From Agrocybe praecox (lineage: Eukaryota > Basidiomycota > Agaricomycetes > Agaricales > Agrocybaceae), in assembly GCA_964017145.1 (NCBI GenBank), contig CAXHKQ010000311.1:1-23168 (forward strand): a stretch of DNA of 23,168 nt, written 5' to 3'. Both the position numbers and the translations under genes were made by a program. The notes under the pieces are model-generated. The model made no database searches, had not been told where the DNA came from, and saw only the letters and a list, made by a program, of their open reading frames with translations. Shown here one piece after another: positions 1 through 10,284 of this stretch. The stretch's first letter is position 1. Each line of letters starts with the position of its first letter.

Positions 1-550
1 CGAATTTCGAAAAAATTGCGAAAACGGCCCACCCTAATGTATACTGATGTCGAAGGTTTTATTTGTAGATTTAGATTTTCTCTAACAAAAAAAGAAAACA
101 TAATTTGTAAAATATTTTTTATAAAGGTAATACTAACACTTTTATGTGGGTAAAAATTATTTTCGGAAAAGTCTGTAAAATACAAACATCAGATCAGATT
201 GCCATAAAATAAGAATCAAATGATCGAGATTCAGCCTTGATTGGTATTACAAACAAATCTAGGCCATAAATGTAACTACTTCTTTTTGCGGCAATCGCAT
301 CAATAAACATCCGCGCAAGCATGGCATTGAAAACAATCACATCATGTCAATAATGGATAAATAAATTAATTGATTCTTGAACTATTTACACGAACGGTCG
401 TGTGTCGGTGTTTGAATTGATTCCAAATACAGTCCACTCCCGGCGGAGACACTTCTATTAAAAAGTCTCGAAAATATTAAAATCTTTCCTAACAATAAAT
501 GTTGAAATTGAAAAAGCAGCTACGACAGCTCCGGACTCCCGACCGCTATC
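1..550. other. 5' flank of MMS22L; possible transposon end at 1-36
   Basis: This AT-rich stretch has no supported gene. The first 36 bases end in ACGGCCCACCCTAA, which in reverse reads TTAGGGTGGGCCGT and resembles the ends of Tc1/mariner-type MITEs. The element would run off the window, so this is a weak call. The segment just before 551 should contain the promoter and 5' UTR of MMS22L, but I see no clear TATA box or initiator. Confidence 0.3.
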
Positions 551-3500
551 ATGGATCATGACCTAAAGCTGATCGTAGACGAGCTGGTCGCGGAAATCAA
601 CACGCCCACCACTCCCACCCACCACTCCCAGCCCACCCACCACCTTCAGGTATTCGGAATGCGCCAAATGAGCATGGCAACGATATCCAGGAGCGAAGAG
701 CTCACAAAATTGTTCCAGCGCGCCCGGATGTACATCCAAATTCTGGACGCCGCCGTACATACGGGAACCGCCGCCACCCCGGCGTCCCAATCATTCCGCC
801 AACTGCGCCACGACGTCACAGCCTTTCTGTTTGCTGTGTGGCGTCTCCAGCGCCAGCGCGACTGGCTGAAATTCGCTGACGTGGCGGCCGGCCTTCGAAT
901 GCTGGACATGCAGCTGGGCTCCATCGAGTCGATGCCGTGCATCCGGGACGTGCAGTACGATTGCCAGATAGATGGCAACGAGAGCACGTCGCCCGCCCAT
1001 CATTTCTTGCACGGCAACCTCGAGTGGCGATTGATGCGGCTGTCCATCCGCGTGGTGCAGTTCAGGCAGCGAGAGCTTCCGGACGAACTTTTGACCGAGG
1101 AGATCGAAAGGACGGTGCAGGATCTGTGCGTGTTGGCGGTGGCCAAGTTCCAGCGCCTGAAGAGCGGGAACATGCTGTATAGCAGTACGCCGTACGTGTG
1201 CACGTGCGTGAAGGAGCTGTGGCTGCTGGTGCAGCTGCAGCTGGAGTCGCTGGAGCTGGGCGTGGCTGGCCAGGAAGGCGGCGGCGCCGGAGGAGGAGAT
1301 GCGGCCAGTGTCCTGAAGCCGTTCTGGACGTACGTCGATGAGAGTCTGTTGCGATTACGCGCCGGTTCAGATGTCTACGATGAGCAGCGCCGGAGACAGA
1401 TTGGAATGCGGTTCTACGTGCCCAAAAGACTGACGCCGCTGGCAGAGACTGTGTGGACGGAGATGGCGATTTGGCTGGTCTGCGGAGTCGCCACGGTGCA
1501 GGGTTTCGATGAGGATCGCGCGTTTATCGGTGCTGCGGATGGACGACGGATCCGCAATAATTATGAGCGGTTGGAGAGGCTGTTGCGGGATTTCTTGCAT
1601 GCCGATACGATGGTGAGTGAGGAGCTGTTGAGGATGGTCTTACATGCGGTGCTACCAGCGTTGACCAAGTGGTGGCCGCCGCGAACGGAGGTTCTTTCCG
1701 TGTTGTGGGAGTATTTCCATGCGAAGCTGAACTCGGAGTGCTGTTTGCAGGGCAGTGCAGCGTCGAGGTTGGCGGTAGAGAAGTGAGTAATATTTGTGTT
1801 TACGAAGCAATTCGTGAATATCAGAGAATGCAGTAAGAGAATCGGCTGGATGGATTACTTTGAAACTTTGTGTGAATGTTTTGAGTATTTTGAACTTTGA
1901 AACGTATTCTTTAAACAAATATTTTCTCTTTATTTGTACCTCAACTGTTTTTTTACAGCTTTTTCAAGTTCGTTTAGAGATAGTAATTTTTTCTGAAATA
2001 TCAATTAGGATATATCGAAATTTTCAAAAGTATTGATCGAATTATTGTGGGATTATTGGTTTTTATTGAGTTATTGGTGATCATACACAAAATGACCCTT
2101 TTCCATTCAAATTTCGATAGCTCGATGTAAAAATATTCGTTATTCGTTATCACCTCCTATACAAAAAACGAGTGTTTCGTGTTTGGTTCTGAGGCAATTA
2201 CTATTCACTAGAGTGACATACACACAATGCATAAATACTCAAATGAAAGGTAATATAGTAGCGCACAAAATCTCATCATCAGAAAAAATTACATAAATCG
2301 CTGCCGGGATTTTGGTTTTTCGCTCAAACTTTCGGGTCTTTGCGTATCCACAATATAACACTTATCGCGCACAAAACACTAAAATCACTTGTATGGGTGG
2401 AGAATGAACAGAAATGCAAAAATTCGTTTAATAAAAGTCTTTCGTGGGCCTGGGAAAACGAGAAAAACGACTGCCCGGTGACTTTTTTTACCCAGTGTAT
2501 ATTAAAAAATATTCAACAAATTATACCAGCGGAAACAATTGAAGGATATTTTTTTTAACCCGAATTTTTGGCTGTTTTTCGAAGAGCTATTTTTTCGTTA
2601 ATAATGGTCGTATCAGAGTCGGTCCAAAAGCTACTTCAAGCTTGAAGTTTCTAGTTTCGAGATCTTGTGATGGTTTATTTTTCAGAGCCATGTGTATCGT
2701 ACAGTCGTGATGAATACAGTGAGTAAAACAAATATTGATTTTTTTTCGTTTTTGTTCATTGTGCATGAATTTGGAAAAAAATATTACAACTCAACCGCCA
2801 TATGGAGCCGATAACTTGTTCGTTCAGCTTTAATTTGCTTGTCGTTGACCTCAATATTTTTTATTCATTGTAATATCGAATTTTGAATGGAAAAGGGACA
2901 TTTTGTGTTTGAACATCAATATCTCAGCATCCAATAACACTATGCAACAGCCATCCTGGGTCCAGCTACTAAATAAACTTTTCTAGTGCGGTTTAGCCTC
3001 CTAGAAACAAAATCACAAAAAAAAGTTAAACTTTTGGCTGAAATTTTATAATATTACAATTTTAAGATTTTAGCACTTGTTGCCTGAGATAACTGCACTT
3101 ATCTCATATTACGATGGACGTACAGTGAATGATTTGAGAGTAACATTGGCATCATTGGACCTTACATAAACGGGGCTAGTTTGATGCTATTGTCGATGGT
3201 AACGTGAGAAATGAGTTTTGCAGCAGTCACGCGAAAAAAATATGATTCAAAGATTGCCCTTGTTTTCTCGGTGGCCACTTTTTGTTATAAATGTTCTAAA
3301 GACCTTTCCTTCGAACCTACAGAATAAATGTTATCAATATCTAACTTTAAACCCCTTAGAATATTCTCATCCTGGAGGAACATGTGGAAACGAAGCCATG
3401 ATCGAGCTTGAATTTAAAAACCAGTGTTATTCTCAGACAACACGTTTCGACTTCGCCCTAAGACCTCGATTTTTTAAATATTTAATGAACTCGAGCGGCA

Positions 3501-6202
3501 GATCAATTTAAAGCACAATTCGAATGATTCAGGTCGATTGGTCCAGATTTATAGTCATACATGCCAATTAATTTCACTGTCTCAAACTATATCGATATAC
3601 TCATTCTCTCTCAGACTCTCAGTGATCGCCTACCTCAACCAAATCGAGTCGAGAATCGACTCCGCCACCGACGTCAATCCCAACATCGAAACCAGCTTCT
3701 CTCTATTCATTCTAATCCTCGGCGGCATTCTCCGGCGCTCTGACGAGAACCAAACGAAAAAGATCTTCGGTCGCATCACATCGAAATTCTCCGTCGCCAA
3801 ACTGCTCACCCTCAACGAGACGGGCATCCACAATCTGTCCGCACTCATCCTCACGCTGGCGCTCACCACCAAGCTGAGCGAAACCGGCCGCCGTCTGCAG
3901 ACCATGCTGCTGCAGATGCCACTGGTCCAGTTGACCGAACCCCGTCAAGTATCGTTGGCGCGCGCCCACGTCGCCCTGCTGCTGCTGTTCACCCGCCGCC
4001 AGTTCGACGTCACCACCTACGTGCAGAAGCTGCTCGAGCAGTTGGCCGCCATGCGCCAAAATGGCGCTCACGAGGCCGCCGTGCGCTTTCTGGCCGACGG
4101 ATTCATTGAGATCTTCGGGGCCGGGACCGGCCGTGGCCGCCAGAGCTTCGGTGGCGGCGGCGGCGAACATTTGCTGTTCGACGCCTGGCTGCCGCGCTAT
4201 TTGGCCGACTGCTCGACCAGCGAACGGGAGCGCCTGTTCAGCTGTGTGAATGCGTTGCTGGTGCGATCGCAGGCCGTTACTTTTGCGCTGAGCGCAGCCG
4301 AGACCCGGGAGCAACAAGGCGTTTTGCTGGCGGCGTTGTACGCTCAATTGTTGCCCTACGTGCTGCAGGCGTTCGTGCGCACGGACGCCATAGATGGCGT
4401 CGCCGAGCTGGCGGCCAACTTGTGTCTGGCGTGCGGTTTCGCCGGATCGGCGTACGCGTTCGAGGCGGTTTTCGTGCAGTTCATCGAGGCGTGCGTGCGC
4501 AACGTGCAACTGTTGGCCGCGTTTTTGGTGCGGATTTTGGCTGCAGAGAAACGGCCGGCGGTTAATCAGACTCGGATTATTCAGATGTGGATAACGTGTC
4601 ACATATGCTCGACCAGAGTGAGTGAGGTGAGTGTTAATTTTGTCGGTTGGGCACGCGAACACGTTTAATATTATTTGAATATAATTGACTTCACACATTA
4701 TGTTGTGCTTGCAGGATATGCGAAGTCTGACCAACATCGTGGTCAGTCTGGATGAGTTCCGGTCGATGTACACCGCGGATGCGAGCGAACTCACCAACGA
4801 AATGAATCTGATGTGCTCGTTTTTCCGTGCGATTGGCCAGTCGTACCAGAATACCAGTGTAAGCAGTCGGACACAAATGGGCTAGGATTTGTTTGCCAAT
4901 ACATTTTGTTTTCGCTTCCCACTCTCCGCAGGACTTACAACTACGCAACACGATCTCCTCCAAAGTGCACACATATTTGGCCCCGTTCGCAAAGTACGTC
5001 GCTGCACCGCTCCGAAATCCCGAAAACTACGCCAGGATCTACTGCATGATCGGCATGATCATTCTGCACTGCGCACCGATCGTGTACGTCAAGGGCAGGA
5101 CGGCGTGCTTCTTCAATGTGGTGATGTACGAGCACGTGCTGCCCGAACATGTGCTGACCGGCAGGCCGCAGACGCCGCTGTATGTCCAGGCCATACACAA
5201 GGTGTGGTCCATGCTGATCTTGGGCATCGATACGCTGGACTATCGGCACGATCAGCATCTGATGTGGGTGCTGAACAATCTGATCGAGAAGTGGATACCG
5301 CAGTTCCAGGCAAAGCAGGTGAAACCGATTATAGGGAGGCCGTTTATCAAGTGCATCACGTTGTGCTCGGATGAGATGGGCGCGTTTATTTCGGCGAAGA
5401 TATCGACGGTGTTTTTTGCGCTGCAACGGAGGCAGCCGCATATGCATGTGTCGTTGGTGAGTGTTCATCATTCGAAAAACAGTATAGCCATTTACATGTC
5501 AAAAAATTGTATGAACAAAAATCAATTATTATTCACTGGTTCCATTTCAGGCTCTATCCATCTACCAGGAGATGTTTACCAGCATCAAAGACGACGACGG
5601 CAAGCTGATAATTCTGCTGCAAGGATCCTATGCCATATTGATGGACCATGCAATGATGGTCGACGAATCGGTTCCCTCGAAAAATCATATATTCGAGATA
5701 TTCGACGGCATTAGCAAATGTGATAGCTACCGGCAAAGCGGCGAATTGAAGTAAGATATTTATTTATTATTTGTATTGACAAATCTTGAAATTCGTTTTT
5801 TTTACTTCAGACAAATTGTTCTAGCGGCACTGCAGACGCTAACGAAGCATTTAGCCTATTATTCGACATCATATTTCAGGTATGATTTAATTTAATTTAA
5901 TTGTCGAAAGTTCAATGTTATTCACATTACCAATAATTATGATTACAGTTTTCTGCTTCGTTTTGCCAAAATTGACCAAAATTCCGTCGGAGATTCTATC
6001 GAGTTTTTACGTTCGGAAATTTCGAAGGTGGAATTCATGCGAGGCTCTGGTCGTGACGGTAAATTGAGGTTTGTATATCATTCGAGCATTGAACCGTTCA
6101 TGTTTTCCTAATTGGTATTTATATTCTAGGAACGAACTGGATAAACTGGAGGGTGCACTTCTCGCAATTTGGTGTGCAAAACTACAACGTGACCAGAAAT
6201 AA
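551..6202 (+). CDS. MMS22L: MMS22-like DNA repair protein, complete, 8 exons
   Basis: MMS22L partners TONSL at stalled or broken replication forks and promotes RAD51 loading and homologous recombination in the nucleus. Exons: 551-1782, 3615-4626, 4715-4858, 4932-5456, 5551-5750, 5811-5879, 5949-6068, 6130-6202. All junctions are GT-AG, all phases agree, and the total is 3375 nt, or 1124 residues plus TAA (human protein about 1243). Homology is recognised from memory in order: FGM near residue 36 (human EIFGIQW), CTCVKELWLLVQLQLE near 217 (human CLCIKELWVLL), LWEYFHAKLNS near the end of exon 1 (human LWEYYSKNLNS), MCSFFRAIGQSYQNT in exon 3 (human FFEAVGVTYGN), and SGRDGKLRNELDKL at the C-terminus. 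ATG 551 follows an in-frame TGA at 509-511 and has A at -3 and G at +4. The N-terminus is about 35 residues shorter than human. Gly-rich inserts lie near residues 240 and 605. Exons 1-4 are GC-rich at third positions, whereas exons 5-8 are AT-rich. No canonical AATAAA follows closely. Confidence 0.93.
2020..2135 (-). repeat. Dispersed repeat family R, partial copy
   Basis: Read on the minus strand this matches the 3' part of the copies at 11396-11645 and 14994-15153. Shared blocks are CAATACTTTTGAAAA and GAATGGAAAAGGGTCATTTT. The family has no recognised coding content. The copies differ by scattered substitutions, so they are old. Confidence 0.6.
2560..2960 (+). repeat. Dispersed repeat family R, longest copy
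   Basis: Two blocks are shared with other places in the window. TCGTTAATAATGG followed by GTCGGTCCAAAAGCTACTTC recurs at about 6735-6785. ATTACAACTCAACCGCCATA through AACATCAATATCTCAGCA recurs at 11425-11570. No terminal repeats or target duplications were found, so the class is unknown. Confidence 0.65.
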
Positions 6203-7067
6203 CCTGGACAAACGTTTTGAACACACGGGTTTTGACGATTTTCAACGACTGCAGAGTTGCGGGACGTCCAGTGAACATGTTCTGGTGTTTTGATGATTAC
6301 GCCCTTGTTCAACATTGAACTTTTTTCTCGTTTTTTATTGCAATACACTCAAATTTCCGAGCAGCTGCTCAGAAGTTTTTTTTATATTTCTTTGAGGCAT
6401 CTCACTCGCTTGGTTTCAAAAGTGAGGCGCTTCACTTGTTGTGGCCTTTATTATATGTTCACCAAAGATGTTGTCTTTGATGTTCACGGATGTCGAATTT
6501 CCGCCCGATTCTCGATTCCTTTTAATCTCACGAGCGATCTTGAATGTTCGTTTTTTTACACTGAAACAGCTTCAAAATAGCACTTCAACTGGCTGCTACG
6601 ACTTCTCAGAAAAGGCCATGATGAAAAAACTGTCGTTCATCGCCTATCTCTATAACCTAGATTGCGTTGTTGAACCCTATGTGAAACAATATACACTAAC
6701 GGAAAAAATTAAAGGACATTTTTTACCCGTTTTTGTGCTGTTTTTCGTTAATAATGGTATATCTTAGTCGGTCCAAAAGCTACTTCGAACTACTTCATCA
6801 TACAGTGAGTAAACAATATATTGATTTTTTTCGTTTTGACATATGTTTCCCGACAAACAATTCATGTCTGCCACCCAAGATCTGTACCCTGAGACACTTT
6901 CAATCTATGGGGTCGAGCCACATGGTACGAGCATTGAGCATCTGGGCTCGTACCCGTCCGCTCTTCCCCTTTCGTGTGTATTTTGTGTATGGACGCGGAT
7001 CGCCCATGTCGGGCATGTTATACACACAACGAGTTGCCGGTCCGAAGAGTCCGAAATATATCACACG
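6203..7067. other. 3' flank of MMS22L with repeat family R fragment
   Basis: There is no supported gene here. Positions about 6694-6842 (+) are a partial copy of repeat family R, sharing TCGTTAATAATGG, AGTCGGTCCAAAAGCTACTT and ACAGTGAGTAAA with the copy in MMS22L intron 1. The rest should include the MMS22L 3' UTR, but no standard polyadenylation signal is visible. Confidence 0.5.
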
Positions 7068-7272
7068 TTGGTCCGAGCATTTGAAATATGCTGCGTGCCA
7101 TTTTCGATCCGTTTGGTCCGAGCAGCCCTTTTCAAGCCGGTTGGTCCGAGCATTTGAAATATGCTGTGTGCCATTTTCGATCCGTTTGGTCCGAGCAACC
7201 CTTTTCAAGCCGGTTGGTCCGAGCATTTGAAATATGCTGTGTGCCATTTTCGATCCGTTTGGTCCGAGCAGG
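7068..7272. repeat. 73-bp tandem repeat, 2.8 copies
   Basis: Units start at 7068, 7141 and 7214, an exact 73-bp period, each beginning TTGGTCCGAGCATTTGAAAT. Copies are nearly identical. TTTGGTCCGAGCA occurs a second time inside each unit, suggesting the unit arose from a shorter repeat. Because 73 is not a multiple of three, the open frames across it shift between copies, so it is not protein-coding. Confidence 0.9.
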
Positions 7273-7289
7273 TTGCATATGAACAAATG

Positions 7290-7478
7290 CATATGTGAAC
7301 GTGTGCGAGTGCGAGTGCGTGGTAGAGAACGATCGGTCAGCTCAGCAAGCGACAAGCGAGCGAGGGAGCGAGCGAGATCGGCGAGAACGCAGTGCGGTGC
7401 GTATGCCGTGCTAGACATGGGCAAATGCAATGAATATGTGCGTACGCATCATTTGTGTTTTAGATCTCGCGCGTGTGC

Positions 7479-7527
<49 letters not shown>

Positions 7528-7634
7528 GAATTCTGCCGCTGCCCAACGTTGTGAAAATCGGCGCCCACACGGAAGCCGCACTGGAATAACAATCGCGAAA
7601 GCTGTTCTCAACTTGCTGCCGCCTCAAAAAATTG
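7290..7634 (+). promoter_or_regulatory. Candidate promoter and 5' UTR region of the gene at 9072
   Basis: GTGCGAGTGCGAGTGCG and GAGCGAGGGAGCGAGCGAG stretches, a jump in CpG content and the (CGT)15 tract resemble insect transcription start regions. A plausible untranslated exon ends at 7634 (TTGCAA|GTATGT), and another could run from 7727 to 7830 (GAAGAG|GTAATT) before the acceptor at 9063-9064. This exon chain is inference; only the splice-like motifs are seen. Confidence 0.3.
7481..7526. repeat. (CGT)15 trinucleotide microsatellite
   Basis: A pure run of CGT/GTC units about 46 bp long. Frames through it give poly-Ser or poly-Arg, but the surrounding frame is not conserved-looking, so it is best read as untranslated. 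Confidence 0.95.
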
Positions 7635-8116
7635 CAAGTATGTTGAAATAATTAGAATTTGTTGAATTTTCATCGTCATCACATATTAACCTAGTCCAAT
7701 TTCGTGTTAACGCTATTCTGCGCAGTTCGACCATCATCACACATCTATCCTCAACAGTCCGCCAACATCCGAACACCAAAGGACACTCTTCATCCCATCG
7801 TTTCATCGCGTCGCCGCCCAGGAGGGAAGAGGTAATTTCAGCAAATCATGTGTAGAAAGTGCGCATTGTGAATAGTGTAGAAGCGAGTTTGCGTTTGTGA
7901 GTGTGTGTTTGTGTAAGTACGTGTGGTGTTGTTGGTGTTGTTGTTGTAAGTACGTGTGGTGTTGTTGTTGTTGTTTGGTTTCGAAGTGTTGGCTGGATGC
8001 GAGTCTATATTGCCATGCGTGTATGTGTGTGCGTATGTGTAAAATTCCAGCAATCCATGTATAGCAAGCGAAGTGTAAATAGTGAAGCGAGTTTGCGCGC
8101 CATGTGTGTGCGTATA

Positions 8117-8870
8117 CAGTGGTGGCAAAGCAAATAGGAACAAACAGTTACAAGCGAGGAAACGGTTCATAACTGAAGACCTGAGACATTTGAGCATCAC
8201 GTTTTTTCAATAATGCCTTCGATATGAACCTATGACCTATACTGAGCAATATAATCGATATACGACGAAGCCTCTTCTATATAAAGCCCAATGTATGTCA
8301 TATCTGCATAATGCACGTGGAAAAACAAATAGGAACAAAAACTGTTATCGCTTGGATCGGACATTAGAATCGAATATTTTGAGGTTTTTTTTTTAATATT
8401 TTGTTGGGTAACCTTTAGCTGTAATCACACTTTCACAACGCCTGTGCATGCTTTTCACAAGCGTCTTACAAAAGCCACTCGGAATTTCTTCCCACACGGT
8501 TTTGAAGGCTTCGAAGAGCTGGTCGCCATTGCTGCACGCCAACCTTTTAAGCACACGTTTGACGTAGCCGTAACATGGTATCTATCGGATTCAAGCCCGG
8601 GATCTGCGCTGGCCACTCCAATACCGTCACGTTCGAAGCTTCAAGGTAGTTTTTGACGGTGCGAGAAGTGTGCTTGGGATCGTTATCGTGCTGGAAAATG
8701 TAGTCAGCTGGCATTTTCTTAGCACAATATGGCAGCATGTCCTCCTCGATGATGTGTCTGTACATGTGTTGGTCCATCCGACCAAGAATACGCCGAATTG
8801 GACCAACCCCATGCCATGAAAAAGCACCCCACACCATGATATTGCCACCACCATGTTTGACTGCATGGCC
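8117..8870 (-). mobile_element. Right half of a Tc1-type transposon with IR/DR end
   Basis: The element end is at TA|CAGTGGTGGCAAAG (TA at 8115-8116), the usual Tc1/mariner target and start. The block GCAAATAGGAACAAA near 8130 is repeated as ACAAATAGGAACAAA near 8325, each preceded by GTGG, giving two direct repeats about 195 bp apart, as in the IR/DR subgroup. A broken transposase follows on the minus strand. The other end is missing: homology stops near 8870, where GT-rich sequence begins. Confidence 0.88.
8393..8870 (-). pseudogene. Tc1-family transposase, 5'-truncated and frameshifted
   Basis: The DDE C-terminal region of a Tc1 transposase, the enzyme that cuts and joins transposon DNA. 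The minus strand encodes KHGGGNIMVWGAFS, then FQHDNDPKHTSRTVKNYLE with the second catalytic Asp, then LEWPAQIPGLNPI. At the expected catalytic Glu of the NPIE motif the codon reads Asp (GAT). The frame then shifts within about 10 codons (near 8555-8570); continuing in the new frame gives YVKRVLKRLA through ITAKGYPTKY and a stop at 8393-8395, the normal family ending. The N-terminal DNA-binding half and first Asp are absent, so the copy is inactive. It lies upstream of the small gene at 9072, opposite to it. Confidence 0.88.
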
Positions 8871-9071
8871 GTTTGTGTGTGTGGGTGAATGTGTGTAGCG
8901 AGAGCTAGTGTGCGCGTGCATATGTGTGCGTAAATGTGTGTATTCGTGTGCGTTTCGGTGTTTACACAGACGCAAACATATTCATGCATAGAAGATCCTC
9001 ACACACTACCACATTTTTACACAGAGAGTACAACGGTGCATTAATTCATATTACTTTTTCACAGATCCAGA

Positions 9072-9383
9072 ATGTGGTCCGTCGTTGAGACGAGGAATTC
9101 AAAGGTCATATTGGATACCTATCGCCGTTCATCACTGCAGGAATCGGCGCCGATCATTATCGATGTGCCAATGGACGGACCGACAAACATGATCTTGGAG
9201 AAGCTCGAGCAAATGAGCGCCGATTTCAACAGCCGTATAGATCAGCTGTTCGATATCAATCATCGAAGATTAACGGCAACGGAAACAATCAAATTTGATG
9301 GGAGTATCGCTCTGTCGGGTCTTCCAATTAATTCGACGACAGCGTTCGGGGATCAACGCGACAAAAGCAAAAAAGATAAATAA
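9072..9383 (+). CDS. Small conserved-looking protein of unknown function, 103 aa
   Basis: An open frame of 103 codons starts seven bases after a good acceptor (TACTTTTTCACAG ending at 9064) and is followed by AATAAA at 9428-9433, so it looks like the coding exon of a gene with untranslated upstream exons. The protein has a short N-terminal part with beta-strand character (APIIIDVPM, about residues 26-34), one predicted helix (NMILEKLEQMSADFNSRIDQ, about 39-58), then a Ser/Thr-rich segment and a very charged tail (RDKSKKDK). There is no signal peptide or membrane segment. The layout loosely recalls GON7, the small disordered KEOPS subunit, but the resemblance is too weak to name it. It shows ordinary mixed codon use with no repeat sequence. 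Confidence 0.6.
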   Translation: MWSVVETRNSKVILDTYRRSSLQESAPIIIDVPMDGPTNMILEKLEQMSADFNSRIDQLFDINHRRLTATETIKFDGSIALSGLPINSTTAFGDQRDKSKKDK

Positions 9384-9427
9384 ACGACGAAACGACGAAC
9401 GCACAGATTTGAAAATTGTATAAAACG

Positions 9428-9433
9428 AATAAA
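9428..9433 (+). terminator. Polyadenylation signal of the 103-aa gene
   Basis: AATAAA 45 bp after the stop codon at 9381-9383. Another AATAAA overlaps the stop region at 9382-9387. Confidence 0.5.
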
Positions 9434-9459
9434 TATATATATGAAATATCACAACATAC

Positions 9460-9553
9460 ACCTGAACTCACTCACAATTTATTAGGATATAGATAATCTA
9501 AATGTAACCTGAACTCACTCACAATGTAATTGGATATAGATAATCTAAATGTA
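9460..9553. repeat. 47-bp tandem duplication
   Basis: Two units, 9460-9506 and 9507-9553, each starting ACCTGAACTCACTCACAAT and ending ATAGATAATCTAAATGTA, differ by a few bases. The repeat lies just after the polyadenylation signal. Confidence 0.9.
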
Positions 9554-9988
9554 AGTGCTAGATGACAAATGATAATTGACTGTGAACTTAGAACTAACAC
9601 TTACAACAGTGGCGGATCCAGGATTTGGTAGGGGGGGGGGCTAGAACTTTTTTTCTTCGAATTTCAACCAAATTGATAACACGGTTGTAGCGTTAAATAT
9701 CATTTTTAGCACGTTACATTAGGATTATACCCTCGAAAACGCCTTACATCGAAAAACAATTATTATTATATAATCAAAAGAATAGAAATATATCGATTAT
9801 TTCGTCAGTGGTTGTGTTCTATTTGTCAACATGATGTCTATCTTGAAATTAGTCCTACCCTTTTTAAACCCTCAGTAGAAGGATCGAGTACAAATTATCT
9901 TTTATTGTCCATTGCCACAAAGACGAAGATTCTAGATTCAGGGAAAACGCTCCAAGTATTTAGACATCTGACATAAGATTAATTGTTC

Positions 9989-10054
9989 TTGAATCAGAGA
10001 CGAAGAATGAACTGAACTAACGTTAGTTCAGTTCATTCTTCGTCTCTGATTCAA
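9989..10054. repeat. Perfect 66-bp palindrome, no spacer
   Basis: Two 33-bp arms, 9989-10021 and 10022-10054, are exact reverse complements meeting at AACGTT. The arm starts TTGAATCAGAGACGAAGAAT. Symmetry stops at 9988/10055. It could extrude as a cruciform or hairpin. It sits inside the hAT element. Confidence 0.97.
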
Positions 10055-10284
10055 TAAGGCGTTAACAATAAGGCGTAGTGAACAATTCTTATATGAAACG
10101 TAGAACAATTGTGGCATTTTATTCAAGATGAATGGAACTTTAAAAGGACAGTAGTGTATTGATTTGATTGTGGATCGGATTTTTGATTCCCCGATTTTGA
10201 ATGTTTCATAATTAACATATTTTACAACAAATGTAATACTCACCATGCCACTTTTAAGGAAAAATCGGCACAGCGATCTTCATT

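Larger units (their letters stand above)
1783..3614 (+). other. Long first intron of MMS22L, with dispersed repeats
   Basis: The donor is GTGAGT at 1783 and the acceptor is TCTCTCAG ending at 3614. The junction makes AA|A (Lys) and keeps frame. A second AG eight bases further on (3621-3622) would break frame. The intron is 1832 bp, while the other seven are 60-94 bp. It carries two copies of one dispersed repeat family in opposite orientations, about 2020-2135 (minus) and 2560-2960 (plus). Short open frames at 2340-2558 and 3218-3511 show no coding character. Confidence 0.8.

Noticed and set aside
2340..3511. Open frames at 2340-2558 and 3218-3511 in MMS22L intron 1
   Set aside because: AT-rich composition, no homology recognised, partly within a dispersed repeat, and the flanking exons join perfectly without them.
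3712..4797. A 361-codon open frame on the minus strand
   Set aside because: It is antisense to MMS22L exons 2-3, crosses the real intron, and its openness follows from the high third-position GC of the true frame.
6733..7430. Open frames with repeated FEICCVPFSIRLVRA text
   Set aside because: They are translations of the 73-bp tandem repeat; the period is not a multiple of three and no protein family fits.
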